The translations under genes and the position numbers were made by a program. DNA of 64,000 nucleotides, from NCBI GenBank assembly GCA_002452335.1, contig DKFJ01000005.1, forward strand, positions 124,001 through 188,000. The letters run 5' to 3'. How positions within the stretch are numbered: the stretch's first letter is position 1; the number at the start of each line of letters is the position of its first letter. Of the stretch, positions 47,914 to 56,290 are shown piece by piece. The stretch is from Deferribacteraceae bacterium UBA6799 (GTDB lineage: Bacteria > Chrysiogenota > Deferribacteres > Deferribacterales > Geovibrionaceae). A model generated the notes under the pieces. That model saw nothing but the letters and a program-made list of their open reading frames with translations, searched no databases and had not been told where the DNA came from.

Positions 47914-48746
47914 TTAATCCCCCTTTCGCTGTTGAGGAAATTTCTGAGCAGAAAGCTCTTCTCGTCTCTGAGGAACGGAGTTTCTATTCTCGCCCTTCTG
48001 ACGTTCTCCAGATCGATGTCCACGCAGGCCGTCTGCTCTTTAAACATCTCCAGATTAGCCAGCAGACGTCCTCTGGCGTCATACACCTCTGATCCTCCCC
48101 AGAAGGATACGCCGTCTTCCACACCCACCCGGTTAACGAATATCACGTTCACCGTCAGGACGCCGGCCATATACCTGTTGGATGTCTGCCATGTGTTAGA
48201 CGCGTCGTGTCCCAGCTCCAGATTGCCTCTGGCGGGACTGTTGGAAAGGATGATGATGTTCTGCACGCCGGACTGCGACAGGATATAGAGCGAGCTCATA
48301 TGAAAAACGTCCTCGCATATCAGCATGCCTGTGGTGCCGAACTCCGTCTCGAAAGTCTGGATGCGGTTTCCGGCGGCAAAATATCTGCCCTCTTCAAAAA
48401 GCGTGTAGTCCGGCAGATATACCTTGCGGTGCTGATGAACGGTGACGCCCCTGTGCACAAAAGCTGAGGCGTTGTAGAAAAGCCTGTCTTTCGACTCGTA
48501 AACATAGCCGAAAACAATAGCTATATCTTTTGAATATTCCAGAAATTTCTGATAGACGGGATGGCTTTCGTCCATCGCCACATCATATACCAGATCCAGA
48601 AGATAGTAGCCGGTGAGTGACAGCTCCGGAAAGACCACCATCTCGCAGCCCTGCTGAAGGGCATGCTCGATTATCTCGAAATGCTTTGCGGCGTTCTTTT
48701 CCACATCGCCCAGAACGGGCTTGATCTGCGCTAAATGTACTCTCAT
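47910..48746 (-). CDS. Nitrilase-superfamily amidase, probable glutaminase partner of NadE
   Basis: The 278-residue protein shows the CN-hydrolase triad Glu (FPELSLTGYY), Lys (HRKVYLPDY) and Cys (ICEDVFH). In two-domain NadE the N-terminal CN-hydrolase domain makes ammonia from glutamine. Here this domain is a separate gene overlapping nadE by four bases, which strongly suggests a split glutamine-dependent NAD synthetase. A different amide substrate remains possible. It follows moaC after three bases. Confidence 0.85.
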   Translation of the reverse strand: MRVHLAQIKPVLGDVEKNAAKHFEIIEHALQQGCEMVVFPELSLTGYYLLDLVYDVAMDESHPVYQKFLEYSKDIAIVFGYVYESKDRLFYNASAFVHRGVTVHQHRKVYLPDYTLFEEGRYFAAGNRIQTFETEFGTTGMLICEDVFHMSSLYILSQSGVQNIIILSNSPARGNLELGHDASNTWQTSNRYMAGVLTVNVIFVNRVGVEDGVSFWGGSEVYDARGRLLANLEMFKEQTACVDIDLENVRRARIETPFLRDEKSFLLRNFLNSERGIK

Positions 48747-48749
48747 ATA

Positions 48750-49232
48750 TTATTCTTCCCTGATAAAAGTTCCGCTCTTTCCGCCGGATTTTTTCATCAG
48801 GCGGATATCGCCGATCACCATGTTCTTGTCCACTGCCTTGCACATGTCATAAATGGTGAGGGCGGCAACGGAAACACCGGTCAGCGCTTCCATCTCTATG
48901 CCTGTTTTTCCTGCCAGCTTCGCTTTTACCTGTATATTAACAAGAGAATTTTCTTTATCCGGCTCAAAGTAGACATCCACGCCTGTTATCAGGAGCGGGT
49001 GACACATGGGAATTATGTCAGATGTCTTCTTGACAGCCATAACGGCGGCGACACGGGCCACCTCAAAAACGTTTCTGCCTTTCGCCATCTTTCCCTCGAT
49101 CAGCATGTCGAGGGTTTCGGGAGACATTTTTATATATCCTTCCGCCACTGCCTCTCTGACAGTGTCATTCTTTCCGGTGACATCCACCATGCGGCTTCTG
49201 CCCTGCTCGTCAAAATGTGTTAAGGAAGACAT
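48750..49232 (-). CDS. moaC: Cyclic pyranopterin monophosphate synthase (molybdenum cofactor synthesis)
   Basis: The 160-residue protein has MoaC motifs PMCHPL, KTGIEMEALTGVSVAALTIYDMCKA and the C-terminal GGKSG. It forms cyclic pyranopterin monophosphate in the molybdopterin pathway. NapA is the main visible client. It is followed by the NadE pair after only three bases, an odd grouping for moaC. Confidence 0.96.
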   Translation of the reverse strand: MSSLTHFDEQGRSRMVDVTGKNDTVREAVAEGYIKMSPETLDMLIEGKMAKGRNVFEVARVAAVMAVKKTSDIIPMCHPLLITGVDVYFEPDKENSLVNIQVKAKLAGKTGIEMEALTGVSVAALTIYDMCKAVDKNMVIGDIRLMKKSGGKSGTFIREE

Positions 49233-49261
49233 CTTAAACCTCCCTCCATCGAAATAATAAT

Positions 49262-49984
49262 CTAGTGGGGCATATCCTCAAACACCATGCCCAGCTTTTT
49301 AGTGCTGCGCACCAGATTCCATACGGATATTGTACCCTTTTCAACCTGATTTATCTGCTCTTTTTCCGCCTGAATGGTGAAGACAGCGTAATTATTAGTA
49401 CCGTTGACAACACCTTTGTCGCCGAAATACGGTGTTTCCACCGCTATTCTGTACATGGGGGACGGTTTTTTCATCATTTTCAGAAAAGACAGCTCGATCA
49501 GCTCTCTCATATTCTTCGCCAGAGGATTTCTCCTTAGCGACGGCACTTTTTTTCCGTCCAGATTTACAGCGCTGAACAAGAATGTCATGTCGCTCTGGCT
49601 TCTGACAGAAGAGACACTGAGAGACGGAACAACTTTTTTGCTCTGAGCGAACTCCGATTCCAGCACAGTCTTGTTGAATTTGTTCAGCAGTTTTTCTATC
49701 TGTTCGCTTATGCTGGCCGGCTCCGGCTTAACGCTGGTAGTCTTCAGCCCATGATTCTTCACATATCCGGTAGCGCCCTCCGGCACCTTTATGCGAACCC
49801 ATCCGTTCTTTTTTTCCAATATCTCCACACCGGCTCCGTTTTTCAGAGTTCCGGTGACATCGGCGTTAGTAGACGGTTTGGAATATATCGGCAGTGAAGG
49901 CACAGTGACATTGGCATAGTTTGCGGCGGACACTATCCCTGCGGTCAGAAAAATTATCAGTAGTATCGCTATTTTTCTATACAT
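49262..49984 (-). CDS. Exported SH3-like domain protein
   Basis: The signal peptide (residues 1-20) is followed by a bacterial SH3 domain (about 22-85: VTVPSLPIYSKPSTNADV, EKKNGWVRIKVPEG, GYVKNHGL). A region of unknown fold (90-240) then has LRRNPLAKNMREL and IAVETPYFGDKG. SH3b domains usually bind peptidoglycan or proteins, so it is probably periplasmic. It overlaps the end of ychF by eight bases. Confidence 0.7.
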   Translation of the reverse strand: MYRKIAILLIIFLTAGIVSAANYANVTVPSLPIYSKPSTNADVTGTLKNGAGVEILEKKNGWVRIKVPEGATGYVKNHGLKTTSVKPEPASISEQIEKLLNKFNKTVLESEFAQSKKVVPSLSVSSVRSQSDMTFLFSAVNLDGKKVPSLRRNPLAKNMRELIELSFLKMMKKPSPMYRIAVETPYFGDKGVVNGTNNYAVFTIQAEKEQINQVEKGTISVWNLVRSTKKLGMVFEDMPH

Positions 49985-51071
49985 TGAACCTGAAGTACAT
50001 TATATCTCCGTCCTGAACGATGTATTCTTTTCCCTCAAGACGCATTTTTCCCATTTCCTTCGCTTTTGTCAGAGAGTTATATGCCTGAAAATCCGCATAG
50101 CTGGTGACCTCGGCACGGATGAATCCACGCTCTATATCGGTATGGATCTTTCCGGCGGCTTTCTGAGCCGTGGTGCCTCTGGTGATGGTCCAGGCGCGAA
50201 CCTCTTTCTCTCCGGCGGTGAAGAATGTGATGAGATCCAGCAGTTTATATCCCTGCTCGGTCATCTCTGTGAGACCGGAGCGTTTCAGCCCGAGGCTCTC
50301 CAGAAACTCTTTCGCCTCCGCCTCGTCCAGCTCGGATATCTCCTGTTCTATCTTTCCGCAGATGCGCACGCACACGGCCTGTTCTTTTTCGGCGATAGAG
50401 CGTACTTTTTTTGCGTATTCATTATCTTCCAGAATCTCGTCTTCGTTCACGTTCATAACATACATCACAGGTTTTGCCGTAATGAATGAGTATTCGGGCA
50501 GCTCCTCAATCATCTCTTTGTAGCCTTCTATGTTTCTGATCTGAGTACCTTTGGCTACTTCGTCCTGGAGTTTTTTCAGGTGCTCCAGTTTTCTGATCAT
50601 CTCTTTGTCGCCGCCTTTGGACGCTTTCTGGGTCTTGTCCACGGCACGGTCGATTATCTCCATGTCGCTTAAAAGGAGCTCGGTGTTGATTATATCTATA
50701 TCACGCTCAGGGTCTACCGTGCCCTCAACGTGTGTTATGTCCGTACTGTCAAAACAGCGCACAACGTGCGCCACGGCATCCACCTGACGTATGTTTGTCA
50801 GGAACTGGTTGCCCAGTCCCTCGCCCTTACTGGCGCCTTTCACCAGTCCGGCTATGTCTACAAACTCTATGGTGGTGCGCACTATGGATTTCGGTTTGAT
50901 ATATTGAATGATATAATCCTGTCTTTCGTCTATAACAGGCACTATGCCGGTGTTAGGGTCGATGGTGCAGAAAGGATAGTTGGCGCTGGCGGCGCCTGCC
51001 TTAGTGAGTGCGTTGAAAATAGTTGATTTGCCCACATTAGGCAGTCCGACGATACCGCAGTTGAATCCCAT
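49977..51071 (-). CDS. ychF: Obg-family GTPase/ATPase YchF
   Basis: The 364-residue protein has G1 GLPNVGKST, switch FVDIAGLVKGASKGEGLG, the G4 variant NVNE (YchF-type, favouring ATP), a coiled-coil insert and a C-terminal TGS domain with FTAGEKEVRAWTI. It is a ribosome-associated conserved ATPase. It ends the conserved order lolB-ispE-prs-pth-ychF, interrupted here by hppA. The ribosome site GGAGAGA precedes the ATG. Confidence 0.96.
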   Translation of the reverse strand: MGFNCGIVGLPNVGKSTIFNALTKAGAASANYPFCTIDPNTGIVPVIDERQDYIIQYIKPKSIVRTTIEFVDIAGLVKGASKGEGLGNQFLTNIRQVDAVAHVVRCFDSTDITHVEGTVDPERDIDIINTELLLSDMEIIDRAVDKTQKASKGGDKEMIRKLEHLKKLQDEVAKGTQIRNIEGYKEMIEELPEYSFITAKPVMYVMNVNEDEILEDNEYAKKVRSIAEKEQAVCVRICGKIEQEISELDEAEAKEFLESLGLKRSGLTEMTEQGYKLLDLITFFTAGEKEVRAWTITRGTTAQKAAGKIHTDIERGFIRAEVTSYADFQAYNSLTKAKEMGKMRLEGKEYIVQDGDIMYFRFNV

Positions 51072-51118
51072 TCATTCTCTCCGTTGATATGTTCGTGCAA
51101 TGATTCTTTAGCTACAAT

Positions 51119-51145
51119 GTCATTGCGGGCAAAGCGAAGCAATCT
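51119..51145. repeat. REP-like element, half copy 5
   Basis: GTCATTGCGGGCAAAGCGAAGCAATCT carries the two diagnostic words in direct order, as one half of the full palindrome, in the 152-base gap between ychF and hppA. Confidence 0.6.
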
Positions 51146-51181
51146 TTTTTATTAAAATTTGAAAAAATACTCTAAAACAAA

Positions 51182-51209
51182 AAAGGCAGACACGCAAGTG
51201 TCTGCCTTT
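51182..51209. terminator. Terminator of hppA
   Basis: AAAGGCAGACAC (51182-51193), GCAA, GTGTCTGCCTTT (51198-51209) is a perfect 12-bp stem with T-rich flanks on both strands. It lies 14 bases downstream of the hppA stop. Confidence 0.85.
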
Positions 51210-51223
51210 AAGTTTTTTTAATC

Positions 51224-53257
51224 TTACGCTATTAGCGGAGCGATGATCAGTGAAACGATTGACATCAGTTTGATGAGGATGTTCATCGCGGGACCTGATG
51301 TATCTTTAAAGGGGTCGCCCACAGTGTCGCCCACAACTGCGGCTTTGTGCTGGTCTGAACCTTTGCCGTCTGAACCGTAAGCGCCTTTTTCAACAGCTTT
51401 CTTAGCGTTGTCCCATGCGCCGCCGGCGTTAGCCATCAGCAGAGCCAGAAGAACACCGGAAACTGTAGCGCCTGCGAGTGTACCGCCCAGAGCCTCTTTT
51501 CCGAGGATGAATCCAACCAGTATCGGGCATATAACAGCCAGAACACCGGGAAGAACCATTTCTTTAAGAGCGGCAGCAGTGGAGATATCCACACAGGTTT
51601 TTGAGTCGGGTTTAACGCCCTCTTTTCCTTCGAGCAGTCCGGGAATCTCACGGAACTGGCGGCGAATTTCTTCAACCATCTGCTCTGCGGCTTTACCAAC
51701 AGATGTCATGGTGAGAGCGCCGATGAGGAAGGGCAGGAATCCGCCTATGAAAAGACCGATAACTACTTTGGGCTGTGTGATGTCTATCACGCCTACTTTA
51801 GCGGAAGCGCTGTAAGCGGCGAACAGAGCCAGAGCTGTAAGAGCGGCTGAGCCGATGGCGAAACCTTTACCTACAGCAGCTGTTGTGTTACCGATAGCGT
51901 CCAGGCTGTCTGTGATGTTACGCACGTCTTTTCCAAGACCTGCCATCTCAGAGATACCGCCGGCGTTGTCAGCGATAGGTCCGTAAGCGTCAACTGTCAT
52001 AGTAACACCAACTGTGGCAAGCATGCCGACAGCGGCGATACCGATACCGTAAAGTCCGGCTACTGAGTTAGCCACATATATGCCGATACAGATCAGCAGT
52101 ATGGGAGCAACAACAGACTCGAGACCAACGGCAAGACCTGTGATGATGTTTGTGGCGGGACCTGTTTTAGAAGCGAGAACGATTCTTCTAACAGGACCTG
52201 CGGCTGTGTAGTATTCTGTAACGAGACCGATCAGGATACCAACAAGAGTACCTGACAGAAGCGCCCAGAAAACACCGTTAGCGATTACCATTGATGATAT
52301 ATAGATATAGGCGAAGATCAGGAAGAGACCGGCGCCGATAAATGTTGAATAGCGCAGTGCCGCAGCGGGCTCGATGCTTTTGAGCAGTTTCATGGAGAAA
52401 ACGCCTGCCAGTGAAGCGATAAGACCCATAACAGCCAGCATCAGGGGAGCTATCATCAGGTGTGATTTAGCCAGAGCCACGTCGGCTGTCTCAGGAGTCA
52501 GAAGAGCAAGAAGCTCAGGTGACGCTGTAGCGCCGATGATCAGTGTGGCGATGATTGAACCTACATATGATTCGAAGATATCCGCGCCCATACCAGCGAT
52601 GTCGCCCACGTTGTCTCCAACGTTGTCAGCGATAACACCGGGGTTTCTGGGGTCGTCTTCGGGGATTCCGGCCTCTACTTTACCAACGAGGTCAGCGCCC
52701 ACGTCAGCGGCCTTTGTATAGATACCGCCGCCCACTCTGGCGAACAGAGCGATGGAAGAAGCACCCATAGCGAATCCGTTGATGTATTTAGCTGTTTCGG
52801 GGTTGCCGAAAAGCATGAAAAGAATACCTACTCCGATAAGTCCGAGTGAAGCGACAGCCAGACCCATTACCGCGCCGCCGTTATAAGCGACAGAAAGAGC
52901 GGCAGCCATGCCTTTTGCTCTGGCGGCTTCGGATGTTCTGACGTTTGCCTTGGTAGCAGACTGCATACCGAAAAATCCTGCCATAATAGAGCAGAAAGCT
53001 CCGCCTAAGAATGAAAATGCTGTGTTGGGTCCAAGGTCTTTAGCGAAAAACATAAGCGCAAAAACAATTACAACAAAAATAGCAAGTACCTTGTACTCAC
53101 GGCGAAGAAACGCCATAGCACCATCATGGATGGCCTCTGAGATCTCTTTCATTTTCTCGCTGCCTACAGGCTGTCTGACAATCGAGCTGTAGATGATAAA
53201 CGCGACTGCGAGCCCGATGATGCCAAGCACCGGAGCGAGGTAAGACATATCTGTCAT
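51224..53257 (-). CDS. hppA: Membrane-bound ion-pumping pyrophosphatase
   Basis: The 677-residue protein has about 16 transmembrane helices. The catalytic repeats include GGIYTKAADVGADLVGKVEAG, DNVGDNVGDIAGMGADIFE, AYGPIADNAGGISEM and GDTVGDPFKDTSGPAMNIL. It hydrolyses pyrophosphate and pumps H+ (or Na+) across the inner membrane. The motif GNTTAAVGKG has Ala where K+-independent enzymes have Lys, so a K+-stimulated form is expected. The AGGAGG ribosome site is strong. It is inserted between pth and ychF, an arrangement not found in the usual cluster. Confidence 0.95.
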   Translation of the reverse strand: MTDMSYLAPVLGIIGLAVAFIIYSSIVRQPVGSEKMKEISEAIHDGAMAFLRREYKVLAIFVVIVFALMFFAKDLGPNTAFSFLGGAFCSIMAGFFGMQSATKANVRTSEAARAKGMAAALSVAYNGGAVMGLAVASLGLIGVGILFMLFGNPETAKYINGFAMGASSIALFARVGGGIYTKAADVGADLVGKVEAGIPEDDPRNPGVIADNVGDNVGDIAGMGADIFESYVGSIIATLIIGATASPELLALLTPETADVALAKSHLMIAPLMLAVMGLIASLAGVFSMKLLKSIEPAAALRYSTFIGAGLFLIFAYIYISSMVIANGVFWALLSGTLVGILIGLVTEYYTAAGPVRRIVLASKTGPATNIITGLAVGLESVVAPILLICIGIYVANSVAGLYGIGIAAVGMLATVGVTMTVDAYGPIADNAGGISEMAGLGKDVRNITDSLDAIGNTTAAVGKGFAIGSAALTALALFAAYSASAKVGVIDITQPKVVIGLFIGGFLPFLIGALTMTSVGKAAEQMVEEIRRQFREIPGLLEGKEGVKPDSKTCVDISTAAALKEMVLPGVLAVICPILVGFILGKEALGGTLAGATVSGVLLALLMANAGGAWDNAKKAVEKGAYGSDGKGSDQHKAAVVGDTVGDPFKDTSGPAMNILIKLMSIVSLIIAPLIA

Positions 53258-53327
53258 CGTGTTGTTCCTCCTAGTGGACTTTTTAATGATATATTTTTAT
53301 CAAAAAATATCTTCCATATCAGTAACA

Positions 53328-53891
53328 TTACAAAAGCAGTGATCTATTGTGCTCGTTCATCGCCTTTGTGAGACCGTCATTAACAATGGAAACTATAGCT
53401 TTTACACTAGATTTGACAAATTCGTCAAGTTTTTCAGCTTCGTCAGGGCTAAATTTCCCCAAAACATGACCAATTGTCTCTTTTTTTAAATCTTTTCCTA
53501 TGCCCATTTTCACTCTGGGAAATTTTTCCGTCCCGAGATGCTGGACGATGGACTTTATCCCGTTATGCCCGCCGGACGAGCCGCCGTTGCGGATCTTCAG
53601 CCGGGTGAACTCCATATCCATATCATCGTGAACAACTACTATATCCTCCAGCGCTATCTTATAGAATGCGCAGAAGGGCTGGACACTCTCGCCGCTCAGA
53701 TTCATAAATGTCTGGGGCTTAAGAACGAAAACTTTCTTTCCGTTTATAAAGATCTCCGAATACTCGCCTTTGAACCCCTTGCTCCATGTGCCGGAATATT
53801 CAGACACAAGAGCATCGGCAGCCATGAACCCCAGGTTATGGCGGGTGCGGTCATATTTTTCTCCGGGGTTGCCGAGTCCGACAATCAGCAC
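53328..53891 (-). CDS. pth: Peptidyl-tRNA hydrolase
   Basis: The 187-residue protein has VGLGNPGEKYDRTRHNLGF (catalytic His) and VVHDDMDM, followed by GGSSGGHNGIKS. It releases tRNA from peptidyl-tRNA that drops off ribosomes. The start is a GTG placed directly after the prs stop codon (no gap). The ribosome site lies inside prs (AGG in CAGGTATAA). In many relatives rplY lies between prs and pth; it is absent here. Confidence 0.96.
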   Translation of the reverse strand: MLIVGLGNPGEKYDRTRHNLGFMAADALVSEYSGTWSKGFKGEYSEIFINGKKVFVLKPQTFMNLSGESVQPFCAFYKIALEDIVVVHDDMDMEFTRLKIRNGGSSGGHNGIKSIVQHLGTEKFPRVKMGIGKDLKKETIGHVLGKFSPDEAEKLDEFVKSSVKAIVSIVNDGLTKAMNEHNRSLLL

Positions 53892-54842
53892 TTATACCTG
53901 ACCCTTGGCAAAGAGCGAGCTGATGGATTCTTTTGTATAGATCCTGGTGATGGCTTCCGCCAGAAGTCCGGCGACGCTCAGCACTTTGATCTTGCTGATC
54001 TCTTTTTCTTTGGCGAACGGCACAGTGTCTGTCACTATAACCTGTGCCAGAGGAGACTGTATTATTCTCTCTATAGCGGGTCCGGAAAGGATCCCGTGGG
54101 GAGCTGCGGCTATGACTGACAGAGCGCCGTGATCCAGACACGCCTGAGCGGCCTGTGTCAGCGTTCCCGCTGTGTCGATCATATCGTCCACTATGATAAC
54201 TTTTTTGCCTTTTACATCTCCGATAACGTTCATCGCCTGAGCGACGTTCGCTTTCTCACGTCTTTTGTCCACGATGGCGAGAGATGTATCAAGTATCTTG
54301 GAATACGCTCTGGCTCTTGCCACACCGCCGGCATCGGGTGATACCACGACATAGTCATCGCCGTACATTTTGTTTTCCATGAAATATTTTTCAAAAACAG
54401 GTGAGGAATAGAGGTTGTCCACGGGGATATCGAAAAATCCCTGAATCTGACCGGCGTGAAGGTTCAGAGTAACTACTCTGTCTATCCCCGATTTTGTCAG
54501 CAGGTTAGCCACCAGCTTAGCTGTGATGGGCACTCTGGGCTCGGATGTTCTGTCCTGACGGGCATATCCGAAATAGGGGATGATGGCGGTAACAGTGTTG
54601 GCAGAGGCGCGCTTCAGGGCGTCCACCATGATCATCATCTCCATAAGGTTCTCTTCGGCGGGTTTGCATGTGGACTGGATCAGGAAAACATCACGTCCCC
54701 TGACGCTCTCGTTTATCCTTACGAAAATCTCACCGTCGCTGAACTTGCGCACATCCGCGTCTCCAAGTCTCATTCCCAGCTTTTCAACTATGCTCTGCGC
54801 CAGAGGCCGGTTAGATGTACCGGAAAAAACAAGATAATCCAT
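53892..54842 (-). CDS. prs: Ribose-phosphate pyrophosphokinase
   Basis: The 316-residue PRPP synthetase has FVRINESVRGRDVFLIQST, DRTSEPRVP, the flexible-loop/active-site region VVVSPDAGGVARARA and the PRPP motif VIIVDDMIDTAGTL. It makes PRPP for nucleotide, histidine and NAD synthesis. It sits between ispE (12 bases upstream) and pth, the classical order. Confidence 0.97.
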   Translation of the reverse strand: MDYLVFSGTSNRPLAQSIVEKLGMRLGDADVRKFSDGEIFVRINESVRGRDVFLIQSTCKPAEENLMEMMIMVDALKRASANTVTAIIPYFGYARQDRTSEPRVPITAKLVANLLTKSGIDRVVTLNLHAGQIQGFFDIPVDNLYSSPVFEKYFMENKMYGDDYVVVSPDAGGVARARAYSKILDTSLAIVDKRREKANVAQAMNVIGDVKGKKVIIVDDMIDTAGTLTQAAQACLDHGALSVIAAAPHGILSGPAIERIIQSPLAQVIVTDTVPFAKEKEISKIKVLSVAGLLAEAITRIYTKESISSLFAKGQV

Positions 54843-54854
54843 TCTGTATGCTCC

Positions 54855-55697
54855 TTATATTATATGTGTCAGAAAACACCGCCATTCCGGATATTTCTGA
54901 GATATATTTATCCGGGCGTTCTCCGCCCCTGTTTTGCTTCTGAACAGACCGAAAACGGTCGCGCCGCTTCCGCTCATCAGGGTGAAATCCGCTCCGTAAT
55001 CCGCGAGCGCTCCCTTAGCATGAGCCACAACGGGATAATACGGGAGAACCGCGCTCTCCAGTCCGTTGAAAAGGATTTCACTGTAGTCATCAAATTTTTC
55101 AGCGTGCCGAATTTTATTAACTTCTGCTCTATCAGTCAACGTTAATTTTCCGCTGCGGAAAACTTCTGCCGTGGATATATGAACATTAGGATTAACCAGA
55201 AGCACATACGCCTCCGGCAGGCTTCCGTAAGGCGTCAGCACCTCGCCTCTGCCCTCGCCTATCATCGGCTCGTCATAAAGAAAAAAAGCAGTGTCCGAAC
55301 CCACCGCCGCCATGACCTCTGTCTGGTTTTCCATGGTCATATCTGTTTCTGTCAGAGCCAGCACAGCCTTCAGATAGGCCGCTCCGTTTGAGCTGCCTCC
55401 GCCCAGTCCCCCGCCGTCCGGTATATTCTTTTCTATATGGACGCTGAAATCCTGAGGTATCCTGTACTTCTCTCTCAGAACGTTGTGTACTCTGCTTATT
55501 ATATTTTTGTGGTCTGTGGGAATATCCGGGTTAGAGCAGGTTATTCTGAATCTGTCAGATCTCTCTACGGTGATGATATCGCAGGTGTCTATTTTAGAGA
55601 ACAGTGTGTAAAGCTCGTGGAATCCGTCCCGTCTTTTTCCCAGAACATGCAGAAAGATGTTTATCTTTCCGTGACTTTTCAGGGTAATTGAATTCAT
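54855..55697 (-). CDS. ispE: 4-Diphosphocytidyl-2-C-methyl-D-erythritol kinase
   Basis: This GHMP kinase begins KSHGKINIFLHVLGKRRDGFHEL, with the ATP motif PDGGGLGGGSSNGAA near residue 92 and the C-terminal GSGATVFGLF. It phosphorylates CDP-ME in the MEP pathway; ispF at 3829 acts next. Its start overlaps the LolB-like gene by four bases. Confidence 0.96.
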   Translation of the reverse strand: MNSITLKSHGKINIFLHVLGKRRDGFHELYTLFSKIDTCDIITVERSDRFRITCSNPDIPTDHKNIISRVHNVLREKYRIPQDFSVHIEKNIPDGGGLGGGSSNGAAYLKAVLALTETDMTMENQTEVMAAVGSDTAFFLYDEPMIGEGRGEVLTPYGSLPEAYVLLVNPNVHISTAEVFRSGKLTLTDRAEVNKIRHAEKFDDYSEILFNGLESAVLPYYPVVAHAKGALADYGADFTLMSGSGATVFGLFRSKTGAENARINISQKYPEWRCFLTHII

Positions 55698-56290
55698 CTC
55701 AGTCCTATTTTTATCCTTTGGTCTTTATACTCGTATAGTATGTTGTATATTTTGCCGTCTTTATATTCGTATGTAAATTTTCTTCGCCCGTCAGTGATCT
55801 CGGTTATATAACAGTCGGCATCGGTCTTAACGGTGATATCATCTTTTGTCATGATGAAATTACCGCCTTCCGCTCTCAGGGTGTATGTTTCGTCCACCTC
55901 AACAAACGGATAGCGCACCAGTTCTACTGTGGCGTCAATATTCTTCGCCTTCATTATATATGAAGCGAAAAGGCTGATGTCCTCTCCGTTTCTGTCCGCC
56001 GAAACCTTGCCGTCCTTATAGGTTATGTCCGCCATGACAATATTGAGCGGTCCCAGAACAACCAGATGAAAATCCCTGTTGCAGGACTTGTCCAGATATC
56101 CTTTCAGACTGATATCGTTATGCCCGTCCTGATAGTTTATGACTATCTTTCCCTTATACGAACATATCTGTGTATTGTTTGCGAATATTCTGGAAAGGGT
56201 ATCCTTGTCTATTGCGGCAATCCTGACTCTGGGAGCGCAGGATATCATAAGAAATAAGAGCAGAAAAACGCTAATCTTCTTTAATAACAT
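55694..56290 (-). CDS. lolB: Outer-membrane lipoprotein LolB-like
   Basis: The 198-residue protein has a lipoprotein-type N-terminus: a hydrophobic signal then LMISCAP with Cys at 18. The rest is predicted as an antiparallel beta barrel or half-barrel (SLKGYLDKSCNRDFHLVVL, ATVELVRYPFVEV). This fits the LolB/LolA superfamily. Identity is weak, and the name rests mostly on its position before ispE-prs-pth-ychF, which is the lolB position in Proteobacteria. Confidence 0.6.
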   Translation of the reverse strand: MLLKKISVFLLLFLMISCAPRVRIAAIDKDTLSRIFANNTQICSYKGKIVINYQDGHNDISLKGYLDKSCNRDFHLVVLGPLNIVMADITYKDGKVSADRNGEDISLFASYIMKAKNIDATVELVRYPFVEVDETYTLRAEGGNFIMTKDDITVKTDADCYITEITDGRRKFTYEYKDGKIYNILYEYKDQRIKIGLR

